Part shown: positions 63,638 through 64,000 of the stretch, piece by piece
Layout: each line of letters starts with the position of its first letter
How positions within the stretch are numbered: the stretch's first letter is position 1
Translations under genes and position numbers: made by a program
Assembly (NCBI RefSeq): GCF_000744655.1
Contig: NZ_JQMJ01000004.1
Coordinates: 4,650,001-4,714,000, forward strand
Length of the DNA: 64,000 nt
Reading direction: 5' to 3'
Origin: Streptacidiphilus rugosus AM-16
GTDB taxonomy: Bacteria; Actinomycetota; Actinomycetes; Streptomycetales; Streptomycetaceae
The notes under the pieces: model-generated
What the model was told of the DNA's origin: nothing
The model's input: the letters and a program-made list of their open reading frames with translations, nothing else
The model's database searches: none

Positions 63638-64000
63638 ATGAAGCCGTCCGTCGTCGCTGTCACCGCCGCCGGCGCCGTCACCATCGCCGCCCTGCTCACC
63701 GGGTGCGGGTCGTCCACCCCGACCTCCCCGGCCGCCCAGGGCGCGCCCAGCTCGTCCGCCTCGGTCGCCTCCGCCTCCGGCACGCCGACGGCGGGCTCCT
63801 CGGCCGCGGGGACCTCGGCGACCGGCGCGGCGACGCCCGGCTCCTCGGGTACCGGGACGGGCGCGGGGGCGAGCACGGTCGTGAAGGTCGGCGACAACGA
63901 CAAGGGCCACACCGTCACCGTGCACCAGGGCCAGCGCGTCGCCCTCGTGCTGACCGGCGGCTACTGGCAGGTCGCGGGCAGCAGTGCGCCCGCCGTCGTC
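63638..64000 (+). CDS. Putative lipoprotein, chagasin-like C-terminal start (partial)
   Basis: The first 121 codons; the gene runs off the right edge. The signal peptide ends in lipobox LLTGC. A long Ser/Ala/Thr/Gly-rich linker (about residues 30-78) precedes VVKVGDNDKGHTVTVHQGQR and a following beta strand (VALVLTGGYWQVAG). That pattern of D/K/G/Q-rich turn and V-rich strand resembles the start of a chagasin/I42-type protease inhibitor or similar beta-sandwich, which I cannot confirm from the fragment. The ATG follows GAGGAG. Confidence 0.7.
   Translation, partial: MKPSVVAVTAAGAVTIAALLTGCGSSTPTSPAAQGAPSSSASVASASGTPTAGSSAAGTSATGAATPGSSGTGTGAGASTVVKVGDNDKGHTVTVHQGQRVALVLTGGYWQVAGSSAPAVV

Overview
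The window is high-GC actinobacterial chromosome, almost certainly from the Streptomycetaceae (Streptomyces, Kitasatospora, Streptacidiphilus or close kin). The reasons are the strong GC bias at third codon positions, frequent GTG starts, many start codons 6-7 nt after a TANNNT -10 box (predicted leaderless mRNAs), the Pup-proteasome locus with its Streptomyces gene order, and a DUF6643-type protein. I see no rRNA, tRNA, CRISPR array, prophage or biosynthetic cluster. The genus is inference; no marker gene here fixes it.

Layout. 1-2.2 kb: a DrrAB-type exporter (the permease runs off the left edge) and its PadR repressor. 2.2-10 kb: a lytic-transglycosylase-like protein, the helicase HelY, TatC, TatA, a small membrane protein, a small zinc-ribbon protein, PafC and PafB. 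10-19.4 kb: two FKBP-type prolyl isomerases, then the Pup-proteasome genes pafA, prcA, prcB, pup, dop and arc/mpa, all on the minus strand, and a divergent ferredoxin. An endonuclease VII gene that usually sits between pup and prcB is reduced to a broken remnant overlapping the prcB start. 19.6-25.8 kb: a CPA2 antiporter, a secreted protein, TrmI, an M50 protease with CBS domains, a RecB-family nuclease and an orphan LuxR response regulator. 25.8-34.9 kb: an oligopeptide-type binding lipoprotein, a HAD phosphatase, MetH, a PAC2 protein, the DUF6643-like protein and a MOSC protein. 35-49.7 kb: a beta-helix/AAA ATPase fusion, a large membrane hydrolase, regulators (DeoR, ROK, HATPase), an MFS exporter, a Cds1-like PLP enzyme, a frameshifted SHOCT gene, a hexapeptide acyltransferase and an enoyl-CoA hydratase. 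49.8-58.1 kb: an ABC exporter with a divergent MarR regulator, a two-component system, a geranylgeranyl-reductase-like flavoprotein, a DUF4184 protein and a kinase-NUDIX fusion. 58.2-61.7 kb: etfBA, a PlsC acyltransferase and an AraC regulator. 61.7-63.1 kb: an IS110-family element. 63.1-64 kb: a VOC protein and the start of a lipoprotein.

How the genes work together. PafA attaches Pup to target lysines; Dop removes Pup (and deamidates Pup in species where it ends in Gln); ARC/Mpa unfolds pupylated substrates into the PrcAB core; PafBC is the WYL-type activator of the mycobacterial DNA-damage response encoded in the same neighbourhood. Here Pup already ends in Gly-Gly-Glu, and a pair of strong stem-loops separates pup from prcBA.

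The most interesting object is the IS110 element. Its 5' non-coding region (about 62.9-63.1 kb, minus strand) folds into two hairpins, and short segments in them match, in the expected order and strand sense, both the target flanks and the element ends. The bridge RNA can therefore be read from sequence alone. The same reading fixes the element ends at 61672 and 63113 and shows that it separated an AraC regulator from a VOC gene that originally began 10 nt after the regulator's stop codon.
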